A stretch of DNA of 64,000 bases, from contig DATMGD010000009.1 in assembly GCA_035555855.1 (NCBI GenBank), forward strand, positions 1-64,000. The letters are read 5' to 3'. The notes under the pieces are model-generated. The model worked only from the letters and a program-made list of their open reading frames with translations. It did no database searches and was not told the origin of the DNA. Every line of letters begins with the position of its first letter. Within the stretch, counting starts at the first letter, position 1. Positions 16,635 through 25,799 of the stretch are shown one piece after another. Origin of the DNA: Palsa-892 sp035555855 (lineage in GTDB: Bacteria > Pseudomonadota > Alphaproteobacteria > Rhizobiales > Xanthobacteraceae). The position numbers and the translations under genes are program-made.

Positions 16635-17618
16635 ATGCCTCTACTCTCGCGCCGCGCCGCCCTTGTCGCGCTTGCTGCTCTCCCATTCGTTTCGCCGGCC
16701 GCGATTCCCGCACAGGCGGCTTCGCTCCAGACGCTCAACATCGACTGGGCGACCTACAACCCCGTCTCGATCGTGCTGAAGAAACAGGGCCTGCTCGAAA
16801 AAGAGTTCGCCAAAGACAATGTGAAAGTGAACTGGGTGCAGACCTTGGGCTCCAACAAGGCGCTCGAGTTTCTGAACGCGGGCGCGATCGATTTTGGCTC
16901 GACCGCAGGCTCAGCAGCGCTCGTCGCGCGCATCAACGGCAATCCGCTGAAATCAATCTATGTCTATTCGCGCCCCGAATGGACCGCGCTCGTCACCCGC
17001 AAGGATACCGGCATCAAGTCGGTTGCCGATCTCAAGGGCAAGTCCGTTGCGGTGACGCGCGGCACCGATCCGCACATCTTCCTCGTGCGCGCGCTTGCTG
17101 AAGCTAAGCTCACCGACAAGGATGTGAAGTTCGTGCTGTTGCAGCATCCCGATGGGCGCACGGCGCTGATCCGTGGCGACGTCGATGCCTGGGCCGGTCT
17201 CGATCCGATGATGGCGGCGGCCGAACTCGATGAGGGCGCGGTGCTGTTCTATCGCAAGCCGGAAGCCAACACTTGGGGCATCCTCAATGTGCGTGAACAA
17301 TTCGCCAAGGATCATCCCGACGCTGTCGCGCGAGTGCTCAAGATCTACGAAGAGGCACGCAAGTGGTCGCTCGCACACCCGAAGGAAGTCGCGGAGTATC
17401 TCGCACAGGCCGCGAAGATTCCGCTGAAAGTCGCCGAGAAGCAGCTTTCCGAACGCACGGAACTGACGCACAGCGCAATCGGCAAGCCACAGCAGGAATC
17501 GATCCTCGCCGCCGGGCTCGCGCTGCAGCAGGCCGGCGTCATCGCTACGAACGTCAACGTGCCGAAGGTGCTGGATGAGCTGATCGATACGCAATTCAAC
17601 AAGGCGCTGACGAACTGA
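16635..17618 (+). CDS. ABC importer, periplasmic substrate-binding protein (SsuA/NMT1-like)
   Basis: A 327-residue periplasmic binding protein of the sulfonate/nitrate/taurine class. The first 27 or so residues are a signal peptide with SRRAALVALAALPF (a twin-arginine-like start) and an AQAA cleavage region. The mature part begins LNIDWATYNPVSIVLKKQGLLEKEF and contains NAGAIDFGSTAGSAALVA, VADLKGKSVAVTRGTDPH and GDVDAWAGLDPMMAA, the classic blocks of SsuA-type proteins. The start at ATG 16635 has GGAG eight bases upstream and is the only start that puts the signal peptide at the N-terminus. First gene of a tight three-gene importer operon. An aliphatic sulfonate is the likeliest ligand, by family only. 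Confidence 0.88.
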   Translation: MPLLSRRAALVALAALPFVSPAAIPAQAASLQTLNIDWATYNPVSIVLKKQGLLEKEFAKDNVKVNWVQTLGSNKALEFLNAGAIDFGSTAGSAALVARINGNPLKSIYVYSRPEWTALVTRKDTGIKSVADLKGKSVAVTRGTDPHIFLVRALAEAKLTDKDVKFVLLQHPDGRTALIRGDVDAWAGLDPMMAAAELDEGAVLFYRKPEANTWGILNVREQFAKDHPDAVARVLKIYEEARKWSLAHPKEVAEYLAQAAKIPLKVAEKQLSERTELTHSAIGKPQQESILAAGLALQQAGVIATNVNVPKVLDELIDTQFNKALTN

Positions 17619-17620
17619 AT

Positions 17621-18469
17621 ATGACGACGATGTCCGCGCTCGAATCTTCCGCTGTCGCGGATACATCACGATCCGCCAACCCCGCCGTCGCATCCAGGCG
17701 GCGGGTTGGCTTGCGATTTCTGATCGGCTTCATCCTGCCAGTGGCATTGGCACTCGCTTGGGAAGCGGCAGTGCGCTTCGGTTTCGCGCAGGGACGCTTG
17801 ATGCCGCCGCCGAGCCGCATCTTCGCCACGCTCTATGATCTCGCGATCACCGGCGAGTTGTTTCGCCACATCGCCGCGACGACGGCGCGCATCATGGCGG
17901 GCTTCGGGCTCGGCGTTGTCGCCGCGACTGTCCTCGGCGCGCTTGCAGGCGCTTCGAAGCTCTCGCGCGACGTGATGGACCCAACGCTGCAAGGCTTGCG
18001 CGCGGTGCCGTCGATCGCCTGGGTACCGCTCTTCATTCTGTGGTTCGGCATCTTCGAGACCTCGAAAATCATGTTGATCGCGGTCGGCTGTTTCTTCCCG
18101 GTTTACTTGGGCATTCTCGGCGCGATCCTCTCGGTCGATCGCAAGATCGTCGAGGTCGGCCGCATCTTCCGGCTCTCGACGCCTGCGCTAGTGCGGCGAA
18201 TTTTGCTGCCTGCGATTTTGCCGGCTTATGTCGTGAGCCTGCGGACCGGACTCGGCCTTGGGTGGATGTTCGTCGTCGCCGCCGAATTCATGGGCGCCGC
18301 CGAAGGTCTTGGTTATCTGTTGATCGACGGGCAGCAGCTCGGCAAGCCGGATCAGATCCTCGCTTCAATCCTCACATTCGCGGTGCTCGGCAAGATCACC
18401 GACAGCCTGCTTGCGGCAGCTGCGGCACCCTTCCTGACTTGGCAAGACGCCTTCGCGCGGCGCGATTGA
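17621..18469 (+). CDS. ABC importer, permease subunit (SsuC-like)
   Basis: A 282-residue inner-membrane permease of the nitrate/sulfonate/taurine importer class. Hydrophobic segments start at FLIGFILPVALALAWEAAV and continue through IMAGFGLGVVAATVLGALAG, AWVPLFILWFGIF and IMLIAVGCFFPVYLGILGAIL. The cytoplasmic coupling region IFRLSTPALVRRILLPAILPAY corresponds to the EAA loop that contacts the ATPase, and GLGLGWMFVVAAEFMGAAEGLGYL is the conserved late block. It begins two bases after the binding-protein stop and ends seven bases before the ATPase start. The N-terminal 25 residues are polar and probably cytoplasmic. Confidence 0.9.
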   Translation: MTTMSALESSAVADTSRSANPAVASRRRVGLRFLIGFILPVALALAWEAAVRFGFAQGRLMPPPSRIFATLYDLAITGELFRHIAATTARIMAGFGLGVVAATVLGALAGASKLSRDVMDPTLQGLRAVPSIAWVPLFILWFGIFETSKIMLIAVGCFFPVYLGILGAILSVDRKIVEVGRIFRLSTPALVRRILLPAILPAYVVSLRTGLGLGWMFVVAAEFMGAAEGLGYLLIDGQQLGKPDQILASILTFAVLGKITDSLLAAAAAPFLTWQDAFARRD

Positions 18470-18476
18470 GGTAGCG

Positions 18477-19250
18477 ATGCTGCTCGTCGACAACATCGAA
18501 AAAATCTATCCGAACGGCGCGAAGGCGCTTGAGCGCGTCAACATCGCCGTGCGGCCGGGCGAAATCGTCGCGGTCGTCGGCGGCTCCGGTTGCGGCAAGA
18601 GCACGCTCTTGCGCCTGATCGCCGGGCTCGACCGGCCGACGCGCGGCAAGATCATGCTGGATGGCGAAAAGATCGTCGCGCCGCATCCGGCCGTCGGCTT
18701 CGTGTTTCAAGAGCCGCGCCTTCTACCGTGGCTCACCGTCGCGCAGAATGCCGGCTTTGGCCTCGATGGTGTGCCCGCGCCGGAGCGCAATGAGCGTACG
18801 CGCGAAGTGTTGCAGCGCGTCGGGCTTGCCGATCATGCGAAATCGTGGCCGCGCGAACTCTCCGGTGGGCAGGCGCAGCGTGTCGCGATTGCCCGGGCGC
18901 TCGCGCCGCGCCCGAAGGTACTCTTGCTCGACGAGCCATTCTCGGCGCTCGATGCGTTTACGCGCGCCAGTCTTCAGGAGCATCTGCTCGACCTGTGGGA
19001 GGCGTTCCGGCCAACGCTCGTGCTCGTCACCCATGACGTCGAGGAAGCCGTATTTCTCGCAGATCGCGTCCTTGTGATGCGCCCCAAACCGGGACGCTTC
19101 GTGGCCGAGATAAATATTGCGCTCGCGCGGCCGCGCGACCGCTATGGCGAGGCGCTCGATCACGCCAAGCGCCGCGTGTTGGCGGCGCTCGACCACAGCC
19201 TGCAGGCGCAACCGCGCGGCGAGGAACTGGCACCGGCCGCCGCAATCTGA
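18477..19250 (+). CDS. ABC importer, ATP-binding subunit (SsuB-like)
   Basis: A 257-residue ATPase that drives the importer above. Walker A is GGSGCGKSTLLRLIAGLD, the Q-loop region is GFVFQEPRLLPWLTV, the signature LSGGQAQRVAIARALAPRPK, Walker B LLLDEPFSALDAFTR, and the switch histidine sits in LVTHDVEEAVFLADRVLVM. FVFQEPRLLPW is characteristic of the SsuB/TauB/NrtD class. The last gene of the three-gene importer set; 28 bases later an OsmC protein begins on the same strand, so the four may share a transcript. Confidence 0.92.
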   Translation: MLLVDNIEKIYPNGAKALERVNIAVRPGEIVAVVGGSGCGKSTLLRLIAGLDRPTRGKIMLDGEKIVAPHPAVGFVFQEPRLLPWLTVAQNAGFGLDGVPAPERNERTREVLQRVGLADHAKSWPRELSGGQAQRVAIARALAPRPKVLLLDEPFSALDAFTRASLQEHLLDLWEAFRPTLVLVTHDVEEAVFLADRVLVMRPKPGRFVAEINIALARPRDRYGEALDHAKRRVLAALDHSLQAQPRGEELAPAAAI

Positions 19251-19278
19251 TAGCTCCACCCCCGAACAGGAGAGCGAC

Positions 19279-19788
19279 ATGGATTCATCTTCGTTACGCG
19301 AACTGCAGGGCCCGCTCAAGGAGCGCTACAAGAGCGACCCGAACGCCGCGGTCATCACGCTGAAAGCCAAGGGCTCGCTCGACGACGAAGGCATCGCCTG
19401 CAAGGTCGAGACGGGACGCGCGCTTGCGATTGCCGGATTGCATCCGGCGACCGGCGGCTCGGGCCGCGAGCTGTGCTCAGGCGATATGCTGCTGGAGGCG
19501 CTCGTCGCCTGCGCCGGAGTCACGCTGAAAGCGGTTTCGACCGCGCTCGAAATTCCGCTGAAATCCGGCGAGATTTCCGCCGAGGGCGATCTTGATTTTC
19601 GCGGCACGCTCGCCGTCGCCAAGGACGCGCCGGTCGGATTTCGCGAAATCCGGCTGAATTTCAAGGTCGATGCCGACGCGCCGCAGGAAAAGCTCGACCA
19701 GCTTTTGAAGCTCACCGAGCGCTATTGCGTCGTCTATCAGACGATCAAAAGCGGCCCCAAGGTGGACGTCAAACTCGCGCGCGTGTAG
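19279..19788 (+). CDS. OsmC/Ohr-family protein
   Basis: A 169-residue OsmC-family protein, a class of thiol peroxidases acting on organic hydroperoxides in the cytoplasm. The two family cysteines are present: Cys78 in LLEALVACAGVTLK and Cys150 in ERYCVVYQT. ATG 19279 has GGAG at the right distance and gives the family length. It follows the sulfonate-type importer by 28 bases, a combination that suggests a link between imported sulfur compounds and thiol or peroxide chemistry; that link is inference. The second cysteine lacks the usual following proline, so peroxidase activity is less certain than the fold. Confidence 0.85.
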   Translation: MDSSSLRELQGPLKERYKSDPNAAVITLKAKGSLDDEGIACKVETGRALAIAGLHPATGGSGRELCSGDMLLEALVACAGVTLKAVSTALEIPLKSGEISAEGDLDFRGTLAVAKDAPVGFREIRLNFKVDADAPQEKLDQLLKLTERYCVVYQTIKSGPKVDVKLARV

Positions 19789-19803
19789 GCCGGGACGCCC
19801 GGC
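19789..19803 (+). terminator. Weak hairpin after the OsmC gene
   Basis: GCCGGG (19789-19794) and CCCGGC (19798-19803) pair around ACG directly after the stop codon, followed by a T-rich but interrupted stretch. A weak terminator candidate. Confidence 0.3.
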
Positions 19804-19866
19804 TCGCTTGTTTGGTTTGTCGCGTTCTCTTCACGCGAACCGGTGTCCGCCGCTCGAAAACGCTCC

Positions 19867-20667
19867 ATGCACGCTTTATCTCCCGAGCTTTATTTCGCGT
19901 TGACGCTCATCGCGAAGATGGCCATCACCGGCGTCTTCCTGGTGGTGGCGACGGTGCTTGCCGAGCGCAGCGGGCCGTTGGTCGGCGGCCTCGTAACGAC
20001 GCTGCCAATCAGCGCCGGACCGACCTATTTCTTCCTCGCCTTCGATCACTCGGCGCAATTCATCGCCGACGGCGCGCTCATCACGCTCGTGTTCAACGCG
20101 GTGAACGCACTGTTCGCCCTCGTCTATGCACTTCTTGCGCAAAGGCATTCGCTTGCAGTCAGCATCGGTGGCGCGCTCTTGTTGTGGGTGGTGTCGGCAC
20201 CAATTCTGCCCTATCTGCCGTGGACGCTCACGAGCGCGATTATCGTCAATGTCATTGTCATTCTGCTCTCGCTCCGCGTCACGCGCGATTTGCGCCACAC
20301 GCGCGCGCCGCGCGTTCCGGCGCGCTGGTACGAACTCTTGCTGCGAGCGGCGGGCGTCGCGCTGCTAGTCGGCTTCGTCGTCGGCCTCAGCTTCCGCATC
20401 GGTCCGGCGGCAAGCGGCATGCTCGCGACCTTCCCGATCGTGTTTTCGAGCGTCATCGTCATCATGCATCGCCGCGCAGGCGGCCCCGCCACCGCCGCGA
20501 TTCTCGCCAATGCGCTCCTCGGCATGACCGGCTTCGCGCTCGCCTGCATCGCGCTGCATGTCGCGGCGGTGCCGCTCGGCTCGCCGGCCGCGCTGTTGCT
20601 CGCGATCGCGGCTTCAATCGGCTGGGGGCTGCTGGTCTTCGCCCTGCGCAAGCGGCATATGATTTAA
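19867..20667 (+). CDS. Unrecognised polytopic membrane protein with an internal duplication
   Basis: A 266-residue membrane protein with about eight hydrophobic segments; I cannot name its family. The two halves repeat with a period near 143 residues: GPLVGGLVTTLPI (residues 36-48) matches GPAASGMLATFPI (179-191) in the pattern G-P-x3-G-[LM]-[VL]-[TA]-T-[LF]-P-I, each preceded by a hydrophobic helix. Such two-fold repeats are typical of small transporters with pseudo-symmetric halves. ATG 19867 is chosen; a GTG at 19843 would add eight residues. It converges on mutS with a four-base overlap. Function unknown; a transporter role is inferred from the architecture. Confidence 0.75.
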   Translation: MHALSPELYFALTLIAKMAITGVFLVVATVLAERSGPLVGGLVTTLPISAGPTYFFLAFDHSAQFIADGALITLVFNAVNALFALVYALLAQRHSLAVSIGGALLLWVVSAPILPYLPWTLTSAIIVNVIVILLSLRVTRDLRHTRAPRVPARWYELLLRAAGVALLVGFVVGLSFRIGPAASGMLATFPIVFSSVIVIMHRRAGGPATAAILANALLGMTGFALACIALHVAAVPLGSPAALLLAIAASIGWGLLVFALRKRHMI

Positions 20668-23411
20668 GGCTTGTCGCTTTTGCGAAGTGCCTTCAATTTG
20701 TAGAGCGCATCAAGCGCCTCGCGTGGCGCGAGCGCATCGGGATCGACGGCGTCTAACGCTTCTTCGAGCACGTTTTTCTTCGGTGCCGCGACAGGCCGCG
20801 TTGCCGAAAAGAGCGGCAGATCGTCGGCAAGCTTCTGCGCGGGCGAGCCGCGATTGGCGGCTTCGAGTTCAGCCAGAACAATACGCGCGCGTTCGATCAC
20901 GGCATGCGGCAGACCGGCGAGTTTTGCGACCTGGATGCCGTAGGAGCGATCGGCAACTCCCGGCGCGACTTCATGCAGGAAGACGACGTCGCCTTCCCAC
21001 TCCTTCACCCGCACGGTGGCGTTGACGATGCGATTGAGCTTCGCGCCCAGTGCCGTGAGTTCGTGAAAGTGCGTCGCGAACAGCGCGCGCGATCTGTTCA
21101 CGGCGTGCAAATGTTCTAGCGTCGCCCAGGCGATGGACAGGCCATCGAAGGTCGCGGTACCGCGGCCGATCTCGTCGAGGATCACGAGCGAGCGTTCGGT
21201 CGCCTGATTCAAAATCGCAGCAGTCTCGACCATCTCGACCATGAAGGTCGAGCGCCCGCGCGCAAGATCGTCGGCGGCACCGACGCGCGAGAATAGCCGA
21301 TCAACGACGCCGATCTCGGCGCGCTTTGCCGGCACGAACGAGCCAATTTGGGCGAGGATCGCAATCAAGGCGTTCTGCCGGAGAAATGTCGATTTACCGG
21401 CCATATTCGGGCCGGTCACAAGCCAAATAGAGCCCGCGTTTTCCTCATCGGGCGCGGAGAGATCGCAGTCATTGGCGACAAATGGTCCGCCGTCACGCGA
21501 GAGCGCTGCTTCGACAACCGGATGGCGCCCGCCCTCGATGAAGAAATCGAGCGAGTCATCAACGTAAGGCCTTGTCCAGTTTTCGGTAACGGCAAGCTCA
21601 GCGAGCGACGATGCAACATCGATGCGCGCGAGCGCACCCGCGACCGCTTCGAGCGCTTCGGCGCTCGCAAGCACTTCCGCGACGAGCCGGTCGAAGATCG
21701 AGAGTTCGAGCGCGAGCGCCTTGTCCGAAGCGCCGACGATTTTCGCTTCCAGCTCGGAAAGCTCGATCGAAGTAAAGCGCATCGCACCGGCAAGTGTCTG
21801 GCGGTGCATGAAGGTCGCTTTGGCTTCCGCCGTCAGCAGCTTTTCGCCATGTTGCGCCGAAACTTCGATGAAGTAGCCGAGCACATTGTTGTGCTTGATC
21901 TTGAGCGCCTTGAGGCCGGTATCGTCGGCGTAGCGCGCCTGCAAGCGGGCGATGACCTTTCGCGAATCGTCCTTGAGTTCATTCGCGCCGTCGAGATCAT
22001 GGTCATAGCCCGCGCACACGAAGCCGCCGTCGCGCGCAGACAGAGGCAGGTGCTCGGCAAGCGCGCGATCGAGTTCCTGCTCGAGACCGGCATTCGGCTC
22101 GCCGAGAATCGCCGCGGCTTCCTGCAATTCGCCCGGCAGCTCCTTTTCCTCGGCAAAGCGCGCGGCAAGCGAACGCGCCGCGGCAAGGCTGCCCTGCACG
22201 GCGGCAAGATCGCGCGGGCCACCGCGCGCGAGCGAAAGCCGCGCGAGCGCGCGCGACAGATCCGGCGCGCCGGCAAGTACGCCGCGCACTTCAGCGCGCA
22301 GCGACGAATCGCTCGCGAAATAATCGGCCAAATCGAGCCGCGCGTTGATCGCGTCCGGATCCACGAGCGGGCTCGCAAGCCGACGCGCCAGCAAGCGTGC
22401 GCCGCCGGTCGTTTTTGTGCGGTCGATCACCGACAAGAGACTGCCATCGAAATCGCCACTGAGCGTGCGCACCAGTTCGAGATTGGCGCGCGTCGCAGCG
22501 TCGATCATCAGGACAGAGCCTGCCGCCTCGCGCGACGGCGGCGAAAGATTGGGTTTCTTGCCGAATTGCGTACGCTCGACGTACGTGACGACGGCAGCGG
22601 CCGCCGTCAATTCGAGCCGCGAAAACGCGCCAAAGGATTCGGCGGTCGCAACGCCAAAGAAGCCAGCGAGCCTCCGCTCGGCGCTGGCAAAATCGAAAAT
22701 ATCCTTCGTCACAGGAGTTACGGCATTCAGCGAGCGCCAATAACCGCGCAGCTCCGGATCGTCGTGGAGTGCATCGGTGACGATGATCTCGCCCGGGAAT
22801 AGCCGCGCGATCTCGGCGGCGAGCCGCACGCCGTCGGTTTCCATGACGCGAAATTCGCCGGTCGAAATATCGAGCCACGCAAGACCGTAAGCAGGTTCGG
22901 CATCGCTCAAAGGCCTTCCGCGCGCGACCGCCAGGAGCCAGTTATTCTTCTTTGCGTCGAGCAGCGAATCTTCCGTCAGCGTGCCCGGGGTCACGAGCCG
23001 AACAACATCGCGCTTCACCACCGATTTGCCGCCGCGCTTTTTCGCTTCCGCCGGATCCTCGACTTGCTCGCAGACCGCTACGCGGTGGCCTTGCGCGATC
23101 AGGCGATGAAGATATTCGTCGGCTTTCTCGACAGGCACGCCGCACATCGGGATATCGCGGCCAAGATGCTTGCCGCGTTTCGTGAGCACGATGCCAAGCG
23201 CGCGCGATGCGATTTCGGCGTCGTCGAAGAACAATTCGTAAAAATCGCCCATCCGGTAGAACAAGAGAGAGTTCGGATTGGCGGTTTTGATCTCGATATA
23301 TTGCTCCATCATCGGCGTGACGCGCGTTTCCGCGCCTGCCTGCGCCGTCCCTTGATGTGCCACTTCCCCGTGCATGGCCGGGAAACTAGCAGAAGCGCGC
23401 ATTTCTTTCAT
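20664..23411 (-). CDS. mutS: DNA mismatch repair protein MutS
   Basis: A 915-residue MutS that recognises base mismatches and small loops and recruits MutL. The mismatch-reading Phe-x-Glu lies in MGDFYELFFDDA (Phe57, Glu59). The C-terminal ATPase has Walker A GPNMAGKSTFLRQNALIA near residues 665-673, then ERSLVILDEIGRGTATFDGLSIAWA and FATHFHELTAL. Domains I to V are all present at the normal length. The start is ATG 23411; ATG 23402 and later methionines before VTPMMEQY are possible, because the first 30 residues are weakly conserved. It is divergent from the malic enzyme and convergent with the duplicated membrane protein. Confidence 0.97.
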   Translation of the reverse strand: MKEMRASASFPAMHGEVAHQGTAQAGAETRVTPMMEQYIEIKTANPNSLLFYRMGDFYELFFDDAEIASRALGIVLTKRGKHLGRDIPMCGVPVEKADEYLHRLIAQGHRVAVCEQVEDPAEAKKRGGKSVVKRDVVRLVTPGTLTEDSLLDAKKNNWLLAVARGRPLSDAEPAYGLAWLDISTGEFRVMETDGVRLAAEIARLFPGEIIVTDALHDDPELRGYWRSLNAVTPVTKDIFDFASAERRLAGFFGVATAESFGAFSRLELTAAAAVVTYVERTQFGKKPNLSPPSREAAGSVLMIDAATRANLELVRTLSGDFDGSLLSVIDRTKTTGGARLLARRLASPLVDPDAINARLDLADYFASDSSLRAEVRGVLAGAPDLSRALARLSLARGGPRDLAAVQGSLAAARSLAARFAEEKELPGELQEAAAILGEPNAGLEQELDRALAEHLPLSARDGGFVCAGYDHDLDGANELKDDSRKVIARLQARYADDTGLKALKIKHNNVLGYFIEVSAQHGEKLLTAEAKATFMHRQTLAGAMRFTSIELSELEAKIVGASDKALALELSIFDRLVAEVLASAEALEAVAGALARIDVASSLAELAVTENWTRPYVDDSLDFFIEGGRHPVVEAALSRDGGPFVANDCDLSAPDEENAGSIWLVTGPNMAGKSTFLRQNALIAILAQIGSFVPAKRAEIGVVDRLFSRVGAADDLARGRSTFMVEMVETAAILNQATERSLVILDEIGRGTATFDGLSIAWATLEHLHAVNRSRALFATHFHELTALGAKLNRIVNATVRVKEWEGDVVFLHEVAPGVADRSYGIQVAKLAGLPHAVIERARIVLAELEAANRGSPAQKLADDLPLFSATRPVAAPKKNVLEEALDAVDPDALAPREALDALYKLKALRKSDKP

Positions 23412-23460
23412 CGCGGGCAGAGGTGTTCCTGTGGGCGACGGGGGGGTATAAGAGCGCCCC

Positions 23461-23472
23461 TATTCGCGAATA
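23461..23472. promoter_or_regulatory. 12-bp palindrome in the mutS/malic enzyme gap
   Basis: TATTCGCGAATA is perfectly self-complementary and lies 30 bases before the malic enzyme start in the divergent gap. A possible operator; the binding protein is unknown. Confidence 0.25.
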
Positions 23473-23502
23473 AGTCATGTGGATCGAGTACAGGAACTTA
23501 CG

Positions 23503-25788
23503 ATGAAAGCCGACGCCCCGAAAAAGAAACGCGCGCCCCGCCCCACTTTCACCGATCAGGAGGCGCTGCAATTCCACGCCGTCGGGCGCCCCGGCAAGCT
23601 TGAAGTGATCGCTACGAAGCCGATGGCGACGCAGCGCGATCTCTCGCTTGCCTATTCGCCGGGCGTCGCCGTTCCCGTGCTCGCGATCGCCGAAGACGCG
23701 AGCCGCGCCTACGATTACACGGTGAAGGGCAATCTCGTCGGCGTCATCACCAACGGCACCGCGATCCTTGGCCTCGGCAATCGCGGCGCGCTCGCCGCCA
23801 AGCCCGTGATGGAAGGCAAGGCCGTTCTCTTCAAGCGCTTCGCCGATATCGACGGCTTCGACCTCGAAGTGAACACCGAAGACCCCGACCAGTTCATCAA
23901 TTGCGTCCGCTATCTTGGCCAGACCTTCGGCGGCATCAACCTCGAGGACATCAAGGCGCCGGAATGCTTCATCATCGAGCAGCGGCTGCGCGAACTCCTC
24001 GACATCCCCGTCTTCCACGACGACCAGCATGGCACGGCGATCATCGCGGCGGCCGGCGTAATCAATGCGCTGAAGCTCACGGGCCGCGATATCCGGACGG
24101 CCAAGCTCGTCGTCAACGGCGCGGGTGCGTCGGGCATCGCCTGCGTCGAGTTGCTCAAGGCACTCGGCTTGCAGCCGAACAACGTCATCCTGTGCGACAC
24201 CAAGGGCGTCGTCTACAAGGGCCGCACCGAGGGCATGAACCAGTGGAAGTCGGCGCATGCCGCCGACACCAAGGCGCGCACGCTCGCCGACGCGGCGAAG
24301 GGCGCGGACATCCTGTTCGGCCTCTCGCAGAAGGGGGCCTTCACCCGCGACATGATCAAGTCGATGGCTGCGAACCCGATCATCTTCGCGATGGCGAACC
24401 CCGATCCGGAAATCACGGTGGAAGAAGTCGCCGAGATTCGCGATGACGCCATCATGGCGACAGGGCGCTCGGACTATCCAAACCAGATCAACAACGTGCT
24501 CGGCTTCCCCTACATCTTCCGCGGCGCGCTCGACGTGCGCGCTTCCACCATCAACATGGAAATGAAGATCGCGGCCGCGAATGCGCTCGCCGAGCTTGCG
24601 CGCGAGGACGTGCCCGATGAAGTGGCGGCGGCCTACGGTTCGCGGCCGAAATACGGCTCTGATTACATCATTCCCGTGCCGTTCGATCCGCGGCTGATTT
24701 TCGCGGTGCCGCCGGCAGTCGCCAAAGCGGCGATGGATTCGGGCGTCGCCCGAAAGCCCATCGTCGACATGAACGCCTATGTCGAGCAGCTCCGCACCCG
24801 GCGCGATCCGGTTGCGGGCGTACTCTCCCGCGTGTTCGAGCGCATCAAGCGACAGCCGAAGCGCGTCGTCTTTGCCGAGGGCGAGGAGGAGCAGGTCGTC
24901 CGGGCGGCTGCTACGTTTGCCCAGCAGGGCCTCGGCGTTCCCATTCTCGTCGGGCGCGAGGATCGCGTGAGGCAGGCGGCAGGAAGCGCGGGCGTTGATC
25001 TGCACAGCGGCATCGAGATTCACAACGCTGCGCTCTCGAAGCGCAACATCGATTACGCCAACTATCTCTACGAGCGCCTGCAACGGAAGGGCTTTTTGTT
25101 CCGCGACGTGCAGCGGCTCGTGAATACCGACCGCAACCATTTCGCTGCCTGCATGGTGGCGATGGGCGATGCTGACGCGATGATTTCCGGCGTAACGCGT
25201 AATTACTCGGGCGTGCTCGAAGATGTCTCGCGCGTCATCGATCCGAAACCGGGCCACCGCGTCATGGGCATTTCGCTGGTGCTGGCGCGCGGCAAGACAG
25301 TGCTCGTCGCCGACACTGCGGTGACGGAGCTGCCCGATGCGCAAGCTCTCGTCGACATCGCCATTGAAGCTGCCGGCGTCGCGCGCCGTCTCGGCTTCGA
25401 GCCGCGCGTTGCGATGCTGGCGTTCTCGACCTTCGGCAACCCCAAGGGCGAGCGCGCCTCGCATGTGCAGGAAGCGGTGCGCATCCTGCACGAGCGCGGC
25501 GTCGACTTCGAGGTCGACGGCGAGATGGGCGCCGATGTCGCGCTCAACCCCGAGCTCGGTCACACCTTCCCGTTCAACCGGCTAACGGACACTGCAAACG
25601 TCCTCATCATGCCGGCGTTCCACTCGGCATCGATCTCGACCAAGATGCTGCAGGAACTGGGCGGTGCGACGGTGATCGGGCCGCTCTTGGTGGGCTTCGA
25701 CCGCTCGGTGCAAATCGTGCCGCTCTCGGCGAAGGACAGCGATCTCGTCAATATGGCCGCGCTCGCGGCGTTCAATATCAGCGGGTAA
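23503..25788 (+). CDS. maeB: NADP-dependent malic enzyme with C-terminal phosphotransacetylase-like domain
   Basis: A 761-residue fused malic enzyme that decarboxylates malate to pyruvate, making NADPH and linking the citric acid cycle to gluconeogenesis. The N-terminal malic domain shows YSPGVAVPVLAIAED, GNRGALAAKPVMEGKAVLF and FHDDQHGTAIIAAAGVINAL; the NAD(P)-binding domain has VVNGAGASGIACVELLKALG. From about residue 445 a phosphotransacetylase-like domain follows (KRVVFAEGEEEQVVRAA through NTDRNHFAACMVAMGDADAM to NVLIMPAFHSASISTKML); in known relatives it is regulatory and responds to acetyl-CoA. ATG 23503 has GGAA upstream; GTG 23479 is less likely. Confidence 0.95.
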   Translation: MKADAPKKKRAPRPTFTDQEALQFHAVGRPGKLEVIATKPMATQRDLSLAYSPGVAVPVLAIAEDASRAYDYTVKGNLVGVITNGTAILGLGNRGALAAKPVMEGKAVLFKRFADIDGFDLEVNTEDPDQFINCVRYLGQTFGGINLEDIKAPECFIIEQRLRELLDIPVFHDDQHGTAIIAAAGVINALKLTGRDIRTAKLVVNGAGASGIACVELLKALGLQPNNVILCDTKGVVYKGRTEGMNQWKSAHAADTKARTLADAAKGADILFGLSQKGAFTRDMIKSMAANPIIFAMANPDPEITVEEVAEIRDDAIMATGRSDYPNQINNVLGFPYIFRGALDVRASTINMEMKIAAANALAELAREDVPDEVAAAYGSRPKYGSDYIIPVPFDPRLIFAVPPAVAKAAMDSGVARKPIVDMNAYVEQLRTRRDPVAGVLSRVFERIKRQPKRVVFAEGEEEQVVRAAATFAQQGLGVPILVGREDRVRQAAGSAGVDLHSGIEIHNAALSKRNIDYANYLYERLQRKGFLFRDVQRLVNTDRNHFAACMVAMGDADAMISGVTRNYSGVLEDVSRVIDPKPGHRVMGISLVLARGKTVLVADTAVTELPDAQALVDIAIEAAGVARRLGFEPRVAMLAFSTFGNPKGERASHVQEAVRILHERGVDFEVDGEMGADVALNPELGHTFPFNRLTDTANVLIMPAFHSASISTKMLQELGGATVIGPLLVGFDRSVQIVPLSAKDSDLVNMAALAAFNISG

Positions 25789-25799
25789 CTCTGCCCTCA

